This document shows, piece after piece, positions 31,844 through 40,256 of a stretch of 64,000 nt of DNA. The DNA is from JADFDG01 sp965232985 (GTDB taxonomy: Bacteria; Pseudomonadota; Gammaproteobacteria; Pseudomonadales; JADFDG01), in the NCBI GenBank assembly GCA_965232985.1, contig CBDDRC010000013.1, positions 1 through 64,000 of the forward strand, written 5' to 3'. The translations under genes were made by a program, and so were the position numbers. The notes under the pieces are model-generated. The model was not told where the DNA came from. It saw only the letters and a list, made by a program, of their open reading frames with translations, and searched no databases. Numbering within the stretch: the stretch's first letter is position 1; the number at the start of each line of letters is the position of its first letter.

Positions 31844-33061
31844 CTATTTCTTGTCCAGCTCGAACGCGGCGTGTAGCGCACGCACCGCCAATTCGAGGTA
31901 CTTCTCGTCAATCACCACAGAAATCTTGATTTCGCTGGTTGAGATCATCTGGATATTGATGTTCTCGGCGGCGAGCGCCTTGAACATCCGGGCTGCAACG
32001 CCTGCGTGCGAGCGCATGCCGACCCCGACCAGCGACACCTTGGCAATATGGTCGTCGGCGATCAACTCGCGCGCGCTCACATCTTTCTTCACTTTCTCCA
32101 GCACACTCCGGGCACGCTGGAATTCGTTGCGGTGCACGGTAAAGGTGAAGTCGGCCGTGCCATCGGAGCCGGCATTCTGCACGATCATGTCGACCTCGAC
32201 ATTGGCTTCGCCGACCGGGCCGAGGATGTGCGAGGCAATGCCGGGCTTGTCCGGAACGCCGCGCAGGGTGAACTTGGCTTCGTCGCGGGTGAAGGCGATA
32301 CCGGAAATCAGCGGTGCTTCCATGTTGTCCTCATCGAGCGTGATCAGGGTGCCGGGGCCGTCCTGGAAACTATGCAGGACACGCAGCGGCACCTTGTACT
32401 TGCCGGCGAATTCGACAGAGCGGATCTGCAGGACTTTCGAGCCGAGACTCGCCATCTCCAGCATTTCCTCGAAAGTGATGCGGTCAAGCCTGCGGGCACG
32501 CGGCTCGACGCGCGGATCGGTGGTGTACACGCCATCGACATCGGTATAGATCTGGCATTCGTCAGCCTTGAGCGCAGCGGCAAGGGCGACGCCGGTCGTG
32601 TCGGAACCACCGCGACCGAGGGTGGTGATGTTGCCCTCCGGATCGACGCCCTGAAAACCGGCCACAACCACGACCTTGCCGGCCTTGAGCGCGGCCCGCA
32701 TACGCACGTCGTCGATTTCCAGGATGCGCGCCTTGGCGTAGGCGGCATCGGTCTTCACCGCTATCTGGAAGCCGGTGAACGATACCGCCGGGCAGCCCCG
32801 CTTTTGCAGCGCCATCGCCAGCAGGGCAATGGTGACCTGCTCGCCGGTAGACACCATTTGATCGAGTTCACGTTTATCCGGATCGGCGGAAATCTGTTTG
32901 GCCAATTCGATCAGGCGATTCGTTTCACCGGTCATGGCGGAAACGACAACGACCAGGTCATGGCCCTGGTCGCGGAATGACTTGATCTTTTCGGCAACTT
33001 TCTCGATACGCTCGACAGAGCCTACTGAAGTGCCGCCGTATTTCTGGACAATAAGCGCCAT
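31844..33061 (-). CDS. lysC: Aspartate kinase
   Basis: Phosphorylates aspartate, the first step to lysine, threonine, methionine and diaminopimelate. The 405-residue protein has the kinase signature VQKYGGTSVGSVERI near the N-terminus, GFQGVDPEGNITTLGRGGSD in the substrate region, and two C-terminal ACT domains (about 260-400) that bind lysine and/or threonine. This single-domain, ~400-residue type resembles the Pseudomonas/Bacillus class rather than the E. coli fusion proteins ThrA and MetL. It is located between alaS and csrA, a gene order common in Pseudomonas-like bacteria. Confidence 0.96.
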   Translation of the reverse strand: MALIVQKYGGTSVGSVERIEKVAEKIKSFRDQGHDLVVVVSAMTGETNRLIELAKQISADPDKRELDQMVSTGEQVTIALLAMALQKRGCPAVSFTGFQIAVKTDAAYAKARILEIDDVRMRAALKAGKVVVVAGFQGVDPEGNITTLGRGGSDTTGVALAAALKADECQIYTDVDGVYTTDPRVEPRARRLDRITFEEMLEMASLGSKVLQIRSVEFAGKYKVPLRVLHSFQDGPGTLITLDEDNMEAPLISGIAFTRDEAKFTLRGVPDKPGIASHILGPVGEANVEVDMIVQNAGSDGTADFTFTVHRNEFQRARSVLEKVKKDVSARELIADDHIAKVSLVGVGMRSHAGVAARMFKALAAENINIQMISTSEIKISVVIDEKYLELAVRALHAAFELDKK

Positions 33062-33201
33062 AAAGCTTGCGGAGACCGTCGCGGGTGATGGGTGTTAACA
33101 CGGATATCCGGAAAATCAACGACGCTGGTCCTTCAGGCGCGCGCTATTAGACAACAAAGCCGCCGGGTCTGGAAATAGCGGGCGCACGGCAACCGTGCAC
33201 A

Positions 33202-35883
33202 TCAACCCAGTTTGCTGCGCACGAACGGCGCCACCGCTGCCAGCGCCGCCGGCAGGCCTGCCGCGTCTTGGCCGCCGGCCTGGGCGAAATCCGGCTTGCC
33301 GCCACCGCGGCCACCCACATGGCCGGCAACAGCACCCACCAGTTCCCCGGCCTGCACCCGGCCGGTGAGATCGGCGGTGACACCACAAGCCAGGGTGACC
33401 TTGCCTTCGGTGACGCTGCCCAGCACCACCACCGCCGACTTCAACTTGTCGCGCAACTGGTCGATGGATGCGCGCAGGGCCTTGGCGTCAACGTCATCGA
33501 CCGCAACCGCCAATACCTTCACGCCACCGACATCAATCGCCTGGGCGGACAGATCCGCGCCGCCGCCGGTGGCGAGCTTTTGGCGCAGTTTCTCCAGTTC
33601 CTTTTCCAGCTCCCGGGTACGCTCGACGACCTGCTTCACCTTGTCGACCAAACCGTTGCGGTTGCCCTTGAGCAGGTGCGCGATGCTGTCGAGATCGGCA
33701 TCAGCAGCACGGGTCGCGGCCAGCGCACCCTCGCCCGTCACCGCCTCGATACGACGCACCCCTGCCGCCACGCCGCCCTCGGCGACGATGCGGAACAGGC
33801 CGATGTCGCCAGTGCGGGATGCATGGGTGCCTCCACACAGCTCAATGGAGAAGCTGTCGGTGCCCATGCTGAGCACCCGCACGGTGCTGTCGTATTTCTC
33901 GCCGAACAGCGCCATCGCGCCTTTGGCCCTGGCCGCGTCAATCGCCATCAACTCGGTGGTGACTGGCGCGTTGGCACGCACCTGCGCGTTAACAATGTCT
34001 TCGATCCGCCGCTTTTCATCGGCGCTGAGCGCGGCGCCGTGCGCGAAATCAAACCGCAGGTAGTCAGGGCCTACCAGCGAGCCCTTTTGCACGACGTGGG
34101 TGCCCAGCACCTGGCGCAGCGCCGCGTGCATCAGGTGGGTTGCCGAGTGGTTGGCGCGGGTACGGTTGCGGCGGGCAGCATCGATGCGCGCGGTAACGCG
34201 ATCGCCGGTGCGCAGGATGCCCAGGCGCAGGGTGCCCACGTGCAGATGCACGCCCTGTTTTTTCGTGGTGTCGGCAACGGCGAAAGCGCCACCGGACGAA
34301 TCGAGCTCGCCGGTATCGCCGACCTGGCCGCCGGCCTCGGCGTAGAACGGCGTGTTGTCGAGGACGACGATACCGGCTTCGCCGGCGTGCAGTTCTGCCA
34401 CCTTCGCGCCGTCACGGAACAGCGCCACGATCGTCGCGCTGTCCTCAACTGCCTGTTCGTAGCCGCAGAAACCGGTTTCGCCTTCGACAGCGAGCTTGTC
34501 GTGGTAATCGGCGGTGAACTTGCCGGCGGCACGTGCCAGCTTGCGCTGTGCTTCCATCGCCGCCTCAAAACCCGCCTCGTCAATCGACAAGCCGCGCTCG
34601 CGGGCAATGTCGGCGGTGAGATCCATCGGGAAGCCGTAGGTGTCGTAGAGCTTGAAGACGGTGGCGCCGGCGATGACCTTGTCATTGCCGAGCTGGGCGA
34701 TGTCCTGCTCAAGAATTTTCATGCCGGTGTCGAGCGTACGGGCGAACTGCTCTTCTTCGGCCAGCAGCGCCTTCTCGACGCGAACCTGTTCGCTTTTCAG
34801 TTCCGGGTAGGCCGCGCCCATCTGCGCGACCAGCGTTGCATAGAGCTTGTGGAAAAACGGCTGCGTCGTGCCGAGCTTGTGGCCGTGGCGCAGCGCCCGG
34901 CGGATGATGCGGCGCAGCACATAGCCGCGACCTTCGTTCGAGGGCGTGACGCCATCGGCGATGAGGAAACCGGCCGCGCGGATGTGGTCGGCGATTACCC
35001 GCAGCGACTTGTCGTTGCTGTCGGTGGCGTGGGTGAGTGTCTGCGCGGCGGCGATCAACGCCTGGAACAGATCGATCTCGTAGTTGGCATGCACCTGCTG
35101 CATGACCGCCGAAATGCGCTCAAGGCCCATGCCGGTGTCGACCGCAGGCTTGGGCAGCGGCACCAGAGTGCCGTCCGGCTGGCGGTCGAACTGCATGAAC
35201 ACCACATTCCAGATCTCGATGAAGCGATCACCATCCTCTTCCGGCGAGCCCGGCGGGCCACCCCAGATATGCGCGCCGTGATCGTAGAAAATTTCCGTGC
35301 AGGGCCCGCAGGGGCCGGTGTCGCCCATGGTCCAGAAATTATCGGAGGCGTATTTTGCGCCCTTGTTGTCGCCAATACGGATAATCCGCTCTTTCGGCAC
35401 GCCGACCACGTTGGCCCACAGGCTGTAGGCTTCGTCATCGGTGTGGTAAACGGTGACCGAGAGCTTTTCCTTCGGCAGATGCAGCCATTTTTCACTGGTG
35501 AGAAATTCCCAGGCGAACGGAATGGCCTCGGTCTTGAAATAATCCCCGAAAGAAAAATTGCCGAGCATTTCAAAAAACGTGTGATGCCGCGCGGTATAGC
35601 CGACGTTCTCGAGATCGTTGTGCTTGCCGCCGGCACGCACGCATTTCTGCGCCGTGGCAGCGCGCACATAGGCGCGCTTCTCGCGGCCGAGAAAACAATC
35701 CTTGAACTGGTTCATCCCCGCATTGGTGAACAGTAGCGTCGGGTCGTTGCCGGGGATCAGCGAACTGGAGGCGACGATCTCGTGGCCCTTGCTGCGGAAG
35801 TATTCAAGGAATGCCTGGCGAACAGCGGCACTGCTCTGCGGGGAAGCTGTCCGGGTTGCTGGCGGAGTCAATGGCGAAGTCAT
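33202..35883 (-). CDS. alaS: Alanine--tRNA ligase
   Basis: A class II synthetase with editing. The 893 residues run as aminoacylation domain (VRQAFLEYFRSKGHEIVASS, GNDPTLLFTNAGMNQFKDCF, motif 2 and 3 region MGLERISAVMQ), tRNA-recognition domain, editing domain with the zinc residues in NHSATHLMHAAL (HxxxH) and ELCGGTHASRTGDI (CxxxH), and a C-terminal glycine-rich C-Ala oligomerisation domain (GGRGGGKPDFAQAGGQ). Length is slightly above E. coli's 876. It is followed by lysC after a 140-base gap. Confidence 0.97.
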   Translation of the reverse strand: MTSPLTPPATRTASPQSSAAVRQAFLEYFRSKGHEIVASSSLIPGNDPTLLFTNAGMNQFKDCFLGREKRAYVRAATAQKCVRAGGKHNDLENVGYTARHHTFFEMLGNFSFGDYFKTEAIPFAWEFLTSEKWLHLPKEKLSVTVYHTDDEAYSLWANVVGVPKERIIRIGDNKGAKYASDNFWTMGDTGPCGPCTEIFYDHGAHIWGGPPGSPEEDGDRFIEIWNVVFMQFDRQPDGTLVPLPKPAVDTGMGLERISAVMQQVHANYEIDLFQALIAAAQTLTHATDSNDKSLRVIADHIRAAGFLIADGVTPSNEGRGYVLRRIIRRALRHGHKLGTTQPFFHKLYATLVAQMGAAYPELKSEQVRVEKALLAEEEQFARTLDTGMKILEQDIAQLGNDKVIAGATVFKLYDTYGFPMDLTADIARERGLSIDEAGFEAAMEAQRKLARAAGKFTADYHDKLAVEGETGFCGYEQAVEDSATIVALFRDGAKVAELHAGEAGIVVLDNTPFYAEAGGQVGDTGELDSSGGAFAVADTTKKQGVHLHVGTLRLGILRTGDRVTARIDAARRNRTRANHSATHLMHAALRQVLGTHVVQKGSLVGPDYLRFDFAHGAALSADEKRRIEDIVNAQVRANAPVTTELMAIDAARAKGAMALFGEKYDSTVRVLSMGTDSFSIELCGGTHASRTGDIGLFRIVAEGGVAAGVRRIEAVTGEGALAATRAADADLDSIAHLLKGNRNGLVDKVKQVVERTRELEKELEKLRQKLATGGGADLSAQAIDVGGVKVLAVAVDDVDAKALRASIDQLRDKLKSAVVVLGSVTEGKVTLACGVTADLTGRVQAGELVGAVAGHVGGRGGGKPDFAQAGGQDAAGLPAALAAVAPFVRSKLG

Positions 35884-36010
35884 GGTAACCGTGCGGGCTG
35901 GCAGCCCGGCGGGCTGCGGAAGGCGGCTAGTCTAGCAAGGCGCAACGGCTACCCCAACGACGAATAAAAGCACCTGCACAACAGCAGCAGGCGCCCGGCT
36001 GCCGCCGGAC

Positions 36011-36205
36011 CTACTTCAACAGTGCCCCGAGGCAGGCCACCACCACCATCACGAACAGGATCCACCGGTGGGCCGCGCGCGCAGGATGAACGCCTGGGTG
36101 CCCGCCGGCGGCGGCGCCAGCGCCGGCGAGGATATTGATGAAACCGGCCGTAAAACCGGCGGCAAGCACGAGCCCCAGCGTCAGCGCGGTGAACTCGTAC
36201 GCCAC
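36011..36205 (-). pseudogene. Internally deleted TauE/SafE-family (sulfite exporter type) remnant
   Basis: A 64-codon frame with GTG start three bases after the TerC-family stop. Its first half (GLVLAAGFTAGFINILAGAG) closely matches the N-terminal signature of the TauE/SafE family of eight-helix transporters, usually about 250 residues. The second half (HRWILFVMVVVACLGALLK) looks like the terminal helix of the same family. About 190 residues are missing between them. The junction lies in a repetitive GCCGGCG-rich segment. A functional mini-protein cannot be excluded, but a decayed gene is the simplest reading. Confidence 0.55.
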
Positions 36206-36208
36206 TGC

Positions 36209-36973
36209 TCAGCCGCTCGTGTCACCGCCCTGGGCCGCGGTGCGCTCCCGGCGCAGCCGCTCAATGTTACGCCGCCGGCGCGTGTTGAGCATCTCGACGC
36301 CGACCGAGAACGCCATCGCAAAGTAGATGTAGGCTTTCGGGATATGCATGTCGAAGCCTTCGCCAATCAGCGCCACGCCGATCAGGATCAAAAACGACAG
36401 CGCAAGAATCTTCAGCGTCGGGTTGCGGTTGATGAAGTCACTGATCAGGCCGGAGGCCGCCATCATGAACAGCACGGCGATGACGATGGCGATCACCATG
36501 ACCGCAAGGTCGTTGGCCATGCCGACGGCGGTAATCACCGAATCCAGCGAAAACACAATGTCGATAATCGCGATCTGGATGAGGGTCATAAGAAAGCCGT
36601 AACCGGCCTTGCGGGCGATATTGCCTTCCTCGTCATCGCCCTCGACATTGGACTGAATCTCGGTAGTGGCCTTCACCAGCAGAAACAGGCCACCGCCAAT
36701 CAGCACCGCATCACGCCCGGAAAATTCCCAGCCAAACAGCGTGATCCAGGGAGTGGTGAGCGATGCCAGCCAGGCCAACGAGAACAACAGCCCGATGCGG
36801 GTAAGCATGGCCAGCCCAAGCCCCATCAGGCGGGCCTTCTTCTGCTGCTCCGGCGGCAGGCGGTCGACAAGAATGGCGATGAAGATGATGTTGTCGATGC
36901 CGAGGACGATTTCGAGCGCCGTCAGGGTGACCAGCGCGGCCCAAGCCTCGGGGGAGTAAATCCACTCGAACAC
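36209..36973 (-). CDS. TerC-family integral membrane protein
   Basis: A 254-residue, seven- to eight-helix inner-membrane protein of the TerC superfamily (E. coli YgdQ/YoaE-like N-terminal type). The GTG at 36973 starts MFEWIYSPEAWAALVTLTAL and has TGGAGT six bases upstream; the ATG 12 codons earlier gives a non-conserved extension. The family motifs EIVLGIDNIIFI and DIVFSLDSVITAVGM, with acidic residues in the membrane, are intact. Some TerC proteins handle manganese; the role here is unknown. It ends three bases before the TauE/SafE remnant. Confidence 0.9.
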   Translation of the reverse strand: MFEWIYSPEAWAALVTLTALEIVLGIDNIIFIAILVDRLPPEQQKKARLMGLGLAMLTRIGLLFSLAWLASLTTPWITLFGWEFSGRDAVLIGGGLFLLVKATTEIQSNVEGDDEEGNIARKAGYGFLMTLIQIAIIDIVFSLDSVITAVGMANDLAVMVIAIVIAVLFMMAASGLISDFINRNPTLKILALSFLILIGVALIGEGFDMHIPKAYIYFAMAFSVGVEMLNTRRRRNIERLRRERTAAQGGDTSG

Positions 36974-37119
36974 GATGTCACTCCAGAATATGGCGGGAAA
37001 GGTGCGCATTCAAACACGGGGCGGCCCAGACCTCCATACACCGCATAGTGCAAATCGCGTATCTTGAGGACAAGCTCAAGACACCCCGTACAACCACCCA
37101 CGCCAGGATCTTCCGTTAC

Positions 37120-38490
37120 ATGTCAGCCCGTATTGCCCATGCCAGCATCCGCCCCCAAAGCAGCCTGAACCTGCTCTCCCGCCGCGAGATCCGCGGCCTG
37201 CTCGATTCCGCCAACAGCGACGTCTACGGCCTGTTCCGCAAATGCGCGCTCGCCGTGCTGAATACCGGTGGCGAGCTTGATGATGCCCAGGAAATCCTCG
37301 CCACCTACCACGACTTCGCCCTGCGCGTGGTGCAGCAGCCGCGAGGGCTGAAGATTGAGCTCGACAATGCGCCGGCCTCGGCCTTTGTGGATGGCGTGAT
37401 GATTCGCGGCATCCAGGAACATCTCTTTGCTGCGCTGCGCGATGTGGTCTACACGCAACAGAAATTCCGCGAAACCGGGCGCTTCGATCTCGAATCCTCC
37501 GAAGGTATTACCGATGCCGTGTTCCGCATCCTGCGCAATGCCGACATCGTGCGCCCGGACGTCGCGCCGGATCTCGTTATCTGCTGGGGTGGCCACTCGA
37601 TCCCGCGCGAAGAATACGAGTTCACCAAGGAGGTCGGCCATCAGCTTGGTCTGCGCGGCTTCAACATCGGCACCGGCTGCGGTATCGGCGCCATGAAGGG
37701 GCCGATGAAAGGCGCCGCAATCGCGCACGCCAAACAACAGATTCGCGACGGCCGCTACATTGGCATTTCTGAACCGGGCATCATTGCCAGCGAAGCGCCC
37801 AACCCGATCGTCAACGAGCTGGTTATCTTGCCGGACATCGAAAAACGTCTGGAGGCCTTCGTGCGCCTGGCACACGCCATTGTGGTGTTTCCCGGTGGTG
37901 CCGGTACTGCGGAAGAAATTCTCTATCTGCTCGGCATCCTGATGCACCCGGACAACGCCGCCATGCCCTTCCCGCTGATTTTTGCAGCCCCGGCTTCGAG
38001 CCAGAATTATTTCGCCAACATCGATGCCTTCCTGGTCGATGTGCTGGGTGCACAGGTACGCAAGCGTTACCAGATCGTCACCGGCGATGCGCCGGAAGTG
38101 GCGCGCCGCGTGCGCGAAGGCATTGCCGGCGTGCAGCGTTTCCGGCGCCGCGAGCAGGAGTCGTACGGTTTCAACTGGCTGCTGCGCATCGATCCGGATT
38201 TCCAGCAGCCGTTTCCGGCAACGCACGCAGCGATGGCGACCCTGAACCTTACCCGCGACCAGCCTCCGCACCGGCTCGCCGCACAATTGCGCCGCGCGTT
38301 TTCCGGCATCGTCGCCGGCAACGTCAAGGAAGCCGGTCTGCTCGCAATCGAGCAGCACGGCCCCTACGAGATTCGCGGCGATGCAACGATCATGGCCGGA
38401 CTCGACAGCCTGCTCGCCGATTTCGTGCGCCAGCGGCGCATGAAACTCGGCCGCGCCGAGTACCAACCCTGCTACCGCCTCGTGCGTTGA
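37120..38490 (+). CDS. ppnN: Pyrimidine/purine nucleotide 5'-monophosphate nucleosidase PpnN
   Basis: A 456-residue LOG-family enzyme that cleaves nucleoside 5'-monophosphates into base and ribose-5-phosphate; E. coli PpnN is controlled by (p)ppGpp. The hallmark PGGAGTAEEIL is in the middle, with GTGCGIGAMKGPMKGAAIAH before it. The N-terminal domain (NLLSRREIRGLLDSANSDVY, then GLFRKCALAVLNTGG) matches E. coli YgdH. The ATG at 37120 is preferred over upstream frames because it aligns with that N-terminus. The stop overlaps a TTG that could start tamA. Confidence 0.94.
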   Translation: MSARIAHASIRPQSSLNLLSRREIRGLLDSANSDVYGLFRKCALAVLNTGGELDDAQEILATYHDFALRVVQQPRGLKIELDNAPASAFVDGVMIRGIQEHLFAALRDVVYTQQKFRETGRFDLESSEGITDAVFRILRNADIVRPDVAPDLVICWGGHSIPREEYEFTKEVGHQLGLRGFNIGTGCGIGAMKGPMKGAAIAHAKQQIRDGRYIGISEPGIIASEAPNPIVNELVILPDIEKRLEAFVRLAHAIVVFPGGAGTAEEILYLLGILMHPDNAAMPFPLIFAAPASSQNYFANIDAFLVDVLGAQVRKRYQIVTGDAPEVARRVREGIAGVQRFRRREQESYGFNWLLRIDPDFQQPFPATHAAMATLNLTRDQPPHRLAAQLRRAFSGIVAGNVKEAGLLAIEQHGPYEIRGDATIMAGLDSLLADFVRQRRMKLGRAEYQPCYRLVR

Positions 38491-38510
38491 GCCCGGGGCA
38501 AGGCTTGCCC

Positions 38511-40256
38511 GTGACGGCCAATCGGGGAGCTCGCCACCGCGCCGGCGCGGTGGCGCTGACCTTCGTCACTCTGCTGGCGCTGACGCTGCTGCCAGGCACC
38601 GCAGCGGCGGCACTGAAGTTGCAGATCGCCGGCATCGACGGCGAGTTGCGCCAGAACGTCGAGGTGTACATCGGCCCGCGTGCGGAAACCGACCGCATGT
38701 CCTTCCGTGCGCTCGCCCGTCATGCCGACCTGCAGGCGCGCGATGCCCTGCAGGTGCTCGGCTATTACCACCCGCAAATCAACATCACCCGCAATGGCAA
38801 CACCTGTATCGTGCAGATCAATCCCGGGCCACCGGTGCTGATCCGCAAAGTGGATATCCGCCTGGAGGGCACTCCTGAAAAAAACAGCGCACCGCTGGAA
38901 CTCACGGCATTCATTGCCAAAAATGCGCCGGTGGAAAACGACATTTTCCACCACGGCAAGTACGAGTCATTCAAAAGCAATTTGTTGCAGCAGGCGCTCA
39001 TGCGCGGTTACTTCAACGCCGCCTGGGTGGCCCAGGAGGCGCGGGTCGATCTCGATGCCAACCGCGTCGACATCGTGCTCGCGCTGCGCATCGGTGAGCG
39101 CTACCGGGTGGGCGAACTTGGCGTCACCGGTACCGGCATCGACACGGAACTGATCGCGCGCTTTCCACGCTTTCATGCCGGCGACTGGTACGACGCCGGC
39201 CAGATCGCCGAACTGCATCGCGATCTGGTGCGTGCCGGCTGGTTCGAATCGGTGCGCATTCGCGCCGAACCGGGCGATGCTCAGGATCAGGTTGTACCTG
39301 TCAATATCGAGTACACCATGCGCAAGAAAAACCGGGTCGGCATCGGCCTGGGTGCCAGCACCGACATCGGCCCACGGGTGCAACTGCAGTGGGAAAAACC
39401 CTGGCTGAACAGCCAGGGGCACTCGCTCAATACCTACGCCGAAGTGTCGCCGGTGCGCAGCCAGATCGAGGCCAGTTATCTGGTGCCACTCACCGATCCG
39501 GTCACCTCGCAACTGGCCTACACCTATGGTTTGCAGTACGAGGATCTCAATGATTACCGTTACTGGCTGACGACCGCCGGCATTGCCCATCGCCAGCGCC
39601 TGCCGAACAAGTGGCGGATGATTCGGGCGCTTGAACTCGAACAGGAAACAGACGAGTTTCCTACCTTCCAGACTCGCACTACCCTGCTCATGCCCGGCGT
39701 AACATTCACGCGTACCGAGTTTACCGGTGCGCCACTGGTTACCCATGGCTGGCGCCTGACCAGCGAAATCAAGGGCGCAGCCGATGCGCTCGGCTCCGAT
39801 GCCGATCTGCTGCGCGGCACCCTGGATGGCAAGACGATCCATAGCTTCACGGACAAGACCCGGGTCATCGCCCGCGCCAGCATGGGCGCGCTGTCCACCC
39901 CGGACATTCTTGGCATCCCGGTATCGCAACGCTTTTTCGCCGGCGGCGACCAGAGCGTGCGCGGCTACAACTACGAATCGCTCGGGCCGGTGAATGCGGC
40001 GGGCGAGCGCATCGGCGGCAGTTATCTGGTCACCGGCAGCCTGGAGTTCGATCGGCGCATTGCCGAGCGCTGGCTGGTCGCGGCTTTTGTCGATCAGGGT
40101 TCGGCATTCGAGGACAGCGCGGAATTTTTCACCGGCACTGGTGTTGGTGTGCGCTGGATCAGCCTGATCGGCCCGTTGCGTCTTGATTTCGCCTGGGGCA
40201 TTTCGCTCGACAAGCCCTCGTTCAACCTGCACTTCTACATGGGGCCGGAGCTGTAA
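38511..40256 (+). CDS. tamA: Translocation and assembly module protein TamA
   Basis: An Omp85-family outer-membrane protein. With TamB it helps insert autotransporters and takes part in lipid transport across the envelope. From the GTG at 38511 it has 581 residues, with a signal peptide (basic start, hydrophobic VALTFVTLLALTLLPGTAAA), three POTRA domains (about 30-260) and a C-terminal 16-stranded barrel with the family's RGYNYESLGP and GSLEFDRRI motifs and final phenylalanine-containing FYMGPEL strand. A TTG at 38487 overlapping the ppnN stop is an alternative start. Its stop overlaps the tamB ATG (TAATG). Confidence 0.93.
   Translation: MTANRGARHRAGAVALTFVTLLALTLLPGTAAAALKLQIAGIDGELRQNVEVYIGPRAETDRMSFRALARHADLQARDALQVLGYYHPQINITRNGNTCIVQINPGPPVLIRKVDIRLEGTPEKNSAPLELTAFIAKNAPVENDIFHHGKYESFKSNLLQQALMRGYFNAAWVAQEARVDLDANRVDIVLALRIGERYRVGELGVTGTGIDTELIARFPRFHAGDWYDAGQIAELHRDLVRAGWFESVRIRAEPGDAQDQVVPVNIEYTMRKKNRVGIGLGASTDIGPRVQLQWEKPWLNSQGHSLNTYAEVSPVRSQIEASYLVPLTDPVTSQLAYTYGLQYEDLNDYRYWLTTAGIAHRQRLPNKWRMIRALELEQETDEFPTFQTRTTLLMPGVTFTRTEFTGAPLVTHGWRLTSEIKGAADALGSDADLLRGTLDGKTIHSFTDKTRVIARASMGALSTPDILGIPVSQRFFAGGDQSVRGYNYESLGPVNAAGERIGGSYLVTGSLEFDRRIAERWLVAAFVDQGSAFEDSAEFFTGTGVGVRWISLIGPLRLDFAWGISLDKPSFNLHFYMGPEL

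Noticed and set aside
33268..35736. Plus-strand frame of 822 codons
   Set aside because: Antisense shadow of alaS; no start context or family.
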